DNA of 64,000 bases from Ipomoea triloba (taxonomy: Eukaryota; Streptophyta; Magnoliopsida; Solanales; Convolvulaceae): the NCBI RefSeq assembly GCF_003576645.1, contig NC_044917.1, forward strand, positions 1,086,438 to 1,150,437, written 5' to 3'. Of this stretch, positions 60,930-64,000 are shown piece after piece (positions within the stretch are counted from its first letter, which is position 1; each line of letters opens with the position of its first letter). Both the position numbers and the translations under genes were made by a program. Below the pieces are notes generated by a model. It was not told the origin of the DNA. It saw only the letters and a program-made list of their open reading frames with translations, and did not search any database.

Positions 60930-61161
60930 GTGGTCCACACAGCTGTGTGGATCACGGTCCAAATATTTTATCGTTTCGTAAATCACTACAATATACATTT
61001 TTTATGACTCATAATGTAAATTATTCTAAAGTATAATGTACATTATTTTAATTCATAAATTTTATTATTCTAACACATAATGTGCATTATTCTAACTCAT
61101 AAAATTTAATGATGTTGTTTTGGACCATAGTTTACACAGTTGTGTGAACTATGATCCACAC
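60930..61161. mobile_element. Putative MITE with 'gtggtccacaca' hairpin termini
   Basis: Each end is itself a hairpin (left GTGGTCCACACAGCTGTG..., right ...CACAGTTGTGTGAACTATG), and the two ends are also inverted relative to one another. The interior is AT-rich with repeated 'cataatgtacatta'-like phrases. Related hairpins occur at 42763-42797 and about 10752-10770. Target duplication not established. Confidence 0.55.
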
Positions 61162-64000
61162 AATAATTTTTCGGGACCAAAGTTCACAAGACATGATCAA
61201 CTTATAATATAAGTTCATTTTTAATATACTGTATATTTATTCCCATGATCCCATCACTATAATACTATTGTACTTAAATTTGATTCTTATTTTTTTCAAA
61301 ATGAGATTCAAAACTCTTTAACCTAGCACATTTTACGAGAGGTCATCCATCAAAAAATATGGAGTACTAATGATCTTTATAATTTTTCGATAGGTTGAAC
61401 AAAGGAAGTTACCCAAGTTTCCTTGGCACACAAAGACAAAAGCAACAACCAACTTGAAGATGAAGATCTGCATTTTAAGGATTCCTTTTATTCAACTTTT
61501 TCCATACTGAGGTTTCCCTTTGCTTTTGTCTTCAGAGACCTGCCAATTCCCCACCTTTTTCCTTCCCTTAATTATTCTTTTCTGATCTTTCGGCAGAAAA
61601 AGAGGCATGCAAGATACTATACTTAATTAATTAAATATATAAATTTATGTTTTCTTTATCAGATGATTTTTTATTTTTTTTTTAATGTAAAATGAGATGT
61701 AGATAAAATGACATAGACATGGGTATTTTAGAATTAAAATTAATGTAAATGAGAGTGCAAAGGAGAAACTCGGAGAAGTAATTCCGGGCTGCTTTTTTCG
61801 TGATGGGCAATGGTGAGTGGATATGCGGATTTTACTTTAAAGAAAAAACTTCTATTAAGTTTTAGGTCACACGTTAATAAAGAAATCAACTCAATATTAC
61901 TTATAATAATGAGATATGAAATTATAAATTATTTTGAACAAAATAAATGATTTTACTGAGTCAACTACAACAAAGGTAAAGATAATAGATCTAACATCAT
62001 GTAGGCAATTAGTTAATGCACTTTCTGTTGAGGAGTACCAAATAAAGTTTGGTTCGTTAGCAGCTAGCAAAGCTACCCAAGTCACCTTTAACAACTCTCC
62101 ATTCTTTTGTTTATTAAACCTTATTACAGTAAAAATGGCTTTAAATATAATTTATTGGAGCAATCTCAGTCGAATTACATTAGTCGAACAGTTTATTTGG
62201 TAATTACAAATGTCTAAGTTTGACTCCTTGTGACTTGTGAGAGGTGTCTCTTAATTAATTTTCTCGATTTGAACTAATCAGTTATAGGCAATCAAGACTA
62301 GTTTACCTCTTTGTGATTTTTATTGGCTAGGATCACAATGCAAACTTCCCTCATAGCGCATAAATTGGTTAAGTGCACCTTTCTCATAAATAAAAATTTA
62401 AAAATGACTTTAAAAAACAATTTAAAAAAGTGTGTCCAAATCACATGTAAAAAGGTTATCATCATTGAGATTTGCTTTTTTTTTTTCTTTTTAATTAAAA
62501 ATAATAATTTCAATCAACTCTCAAAACTAAAGATAGTAGACGATCTCAGAATTTCTTTATTATATCATTAATTATTATAAGTTGCTTGTTGAGTTAGTTT
62601 ACATAACATGTAACAAGAGTACAAGACACACTACAAAACAAGATTCATGTGTGTCTAGGATATATAGATTCTTATTTTTATCGATATTATTGTTCTAAGC
62701 TGTACTTGGAAGCTGGCACATGCTGCCTCATGCATTAGCTAAGCCCAGCTGTTCTTACATGTCTAATTCATGCATGTCTCATGCACCTCCTCTCCTTTTC
62801 CCCCTAAAATTTTCTTCTAATAAGGAAAAAGTTGATCCAGAGATGATATTTACGTGCCAATTCATAATTAATAGTTGATAGTGTTATATTCGATATATTG
62901 GCCGGTTCAAATGTTGACACGACATTTCGTGTGGTTGGTGCGAATTGCACTATGAGGTATGCTTAAATACACAAAATACATCAAAATAAAATGCACAAAT
63001 GCACCACACACCAAAAAACTACACTTATATTGTACCTAATAGTGAGTGACCGCATGATTACACGGAAATCTGACCCCATATATATATATATATATAATTT
63101 TAATTTCACTACTCTTTTAAGCAAGACTCAATATATAATAATAACACTATATGTGATAATTGTACCATGTCAATAAACAAATGCTCTAGTTCCAATAATG
63201 AACATACATTTTTAGTAATCTCTCTTTAAGAACACTCTACTCTGGGGTTGGGGGAGGGGAGTGGGGTGTTGGCACTTCATTCAAATAAAAAAAAATAAAA
63301 AATAATAATAATATATCATATATGAAGGTAGCTAAGTGGAGTAGCTTATAGGTCAAGCTTATAAAAAATGGACAAAAGGCTGCAGCTTCTCTCCTATGAT
63401 TCCGTTTTGTATGGTATGAATTATATTTATGGGAAAGTTTGTTTGCATTACCTTAATATACACTTTGGATAAATTTTGTTTCGTAACTTTTTTTTTTTTA
63501 GTTCTACTGAATCTATTACATTGTAGTATCTGTTCATATATACTTTCGAGACTCGATCTCCTAGTCTCCCATATGAAAAGTCACTACATGTCACTGAGCA
63601 CAAGGTGCTTGACAATTAACTTAGGTTATTTATACGGAGTAGTTCACTGACTTTAATTTAAAATGTCAATAGACAATTAGTACAAAAAGTCGAATTTAGA
63701 ATCTTGTGGTTATTACATTAATAGTTCAACTAATAGTTAATATATCTAGGTTAATTTTAACTATCTTATCTATTTTAAGGTTAGGTAATCTACTTTAATT
63801 AACTTCTATATTATTATTATTATTATTTTAATGAAATTAAATATGGCTATTAATGTGTTGTGATTGCATATTCAAAAAATGATTTTTAATAATATTATAA
63901 TTTTTTAAATATTTTTCTTAATTTTTGAAAAGATAAAGAAGTAGAGACAGCCATATAAATCACTACCTATCAGAATGTTTTTTTTTTTTTTTTTTTTTTT
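61162..64000. other. Intergenic to the end of the window
   Basis: AT-rich DNA with an (AT)n tract at about 63078-63097 and a degenerate SINE-like stretch near 62200-62345. The window ends in a T-run from about 63978. No gene seen. Confidence 0.45.

Noticed and set aside
61423..61626. 67-residue open frame
   Set aside because: No known domain, no clear promoter or splice context, and a composition like random AT-rich DNA.

Overview
This window is nuclear DNA from a eudicot plant. Genes have many short introns with GT-AG borders, intergenic DNA is very AT-rich and full of small transposons, and every recognisable protein belongs to a land-plant family. An asterid such as Convolvulaceae is possible, but that is a guess from repeat style and not shown by the sequence. 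I derived all exon structures by hand from splice signals and protein-family similarity. Each multi-exon CDS sums to a multiple of three.

Layout. A single-exon hyccin gene (1787-2866, +) is followed by a tandem pair of SKU5-like multicopper-oxidase-related genes (3432-6487 and 9408-12519, both -) and a RABC2/Rab18-type small GTPase (13481-15349, -). About 9 kb without a supported gene follows, containing MITEs and a LINE scrap. Then come two adjacent NAC transcription factors on the + strand: a soluble NAC050/052-like gene (24601-27063) and a tail-anchored NAC053/078-like gene (30876-34205). Next are the spliceosomal protein SmF (34825-36941, -), an assembly gap (37122-37574), a secreted glycine-rich protein (40982-41584, +) and two nearly identical histone H2B genes with duplicated promoters (43832-44275 and 46346-46789, +). 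The window ends with an 8-exon NT-C2/long coiled-coil protein (47001-53926, -), a GIM2-like 2-oxoglutarate dioxygenase (55219-57242, -) and about 6.8 kb of repeat-bearing intergenic DNA.

The genes are ordinary housekeeping and regulatory genes, not one pathway. Three local duplications stand out (SKU5-like, NAC, H2B). Within each, the copies differ in an instructive way: loss of a GPI tail and of one intron, presence or absence of a membrane anchor, and conserved S-phase promoter elements.

Transposons give the cleanest structural evidence. They include a Mutator-type MITE with a 9-bp target duplication carrying a nested Stowaway (with a second copy here showing the empty site), a 530-bp foldback element with a 10-bp duplication, and a tRNA-type SINE with a 14-bp duplication. 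I found no convincing undescribed biological system. The strongest protein-level oddity is an Ala-to-Gly change in the G3 motif of the Rab GTPase.
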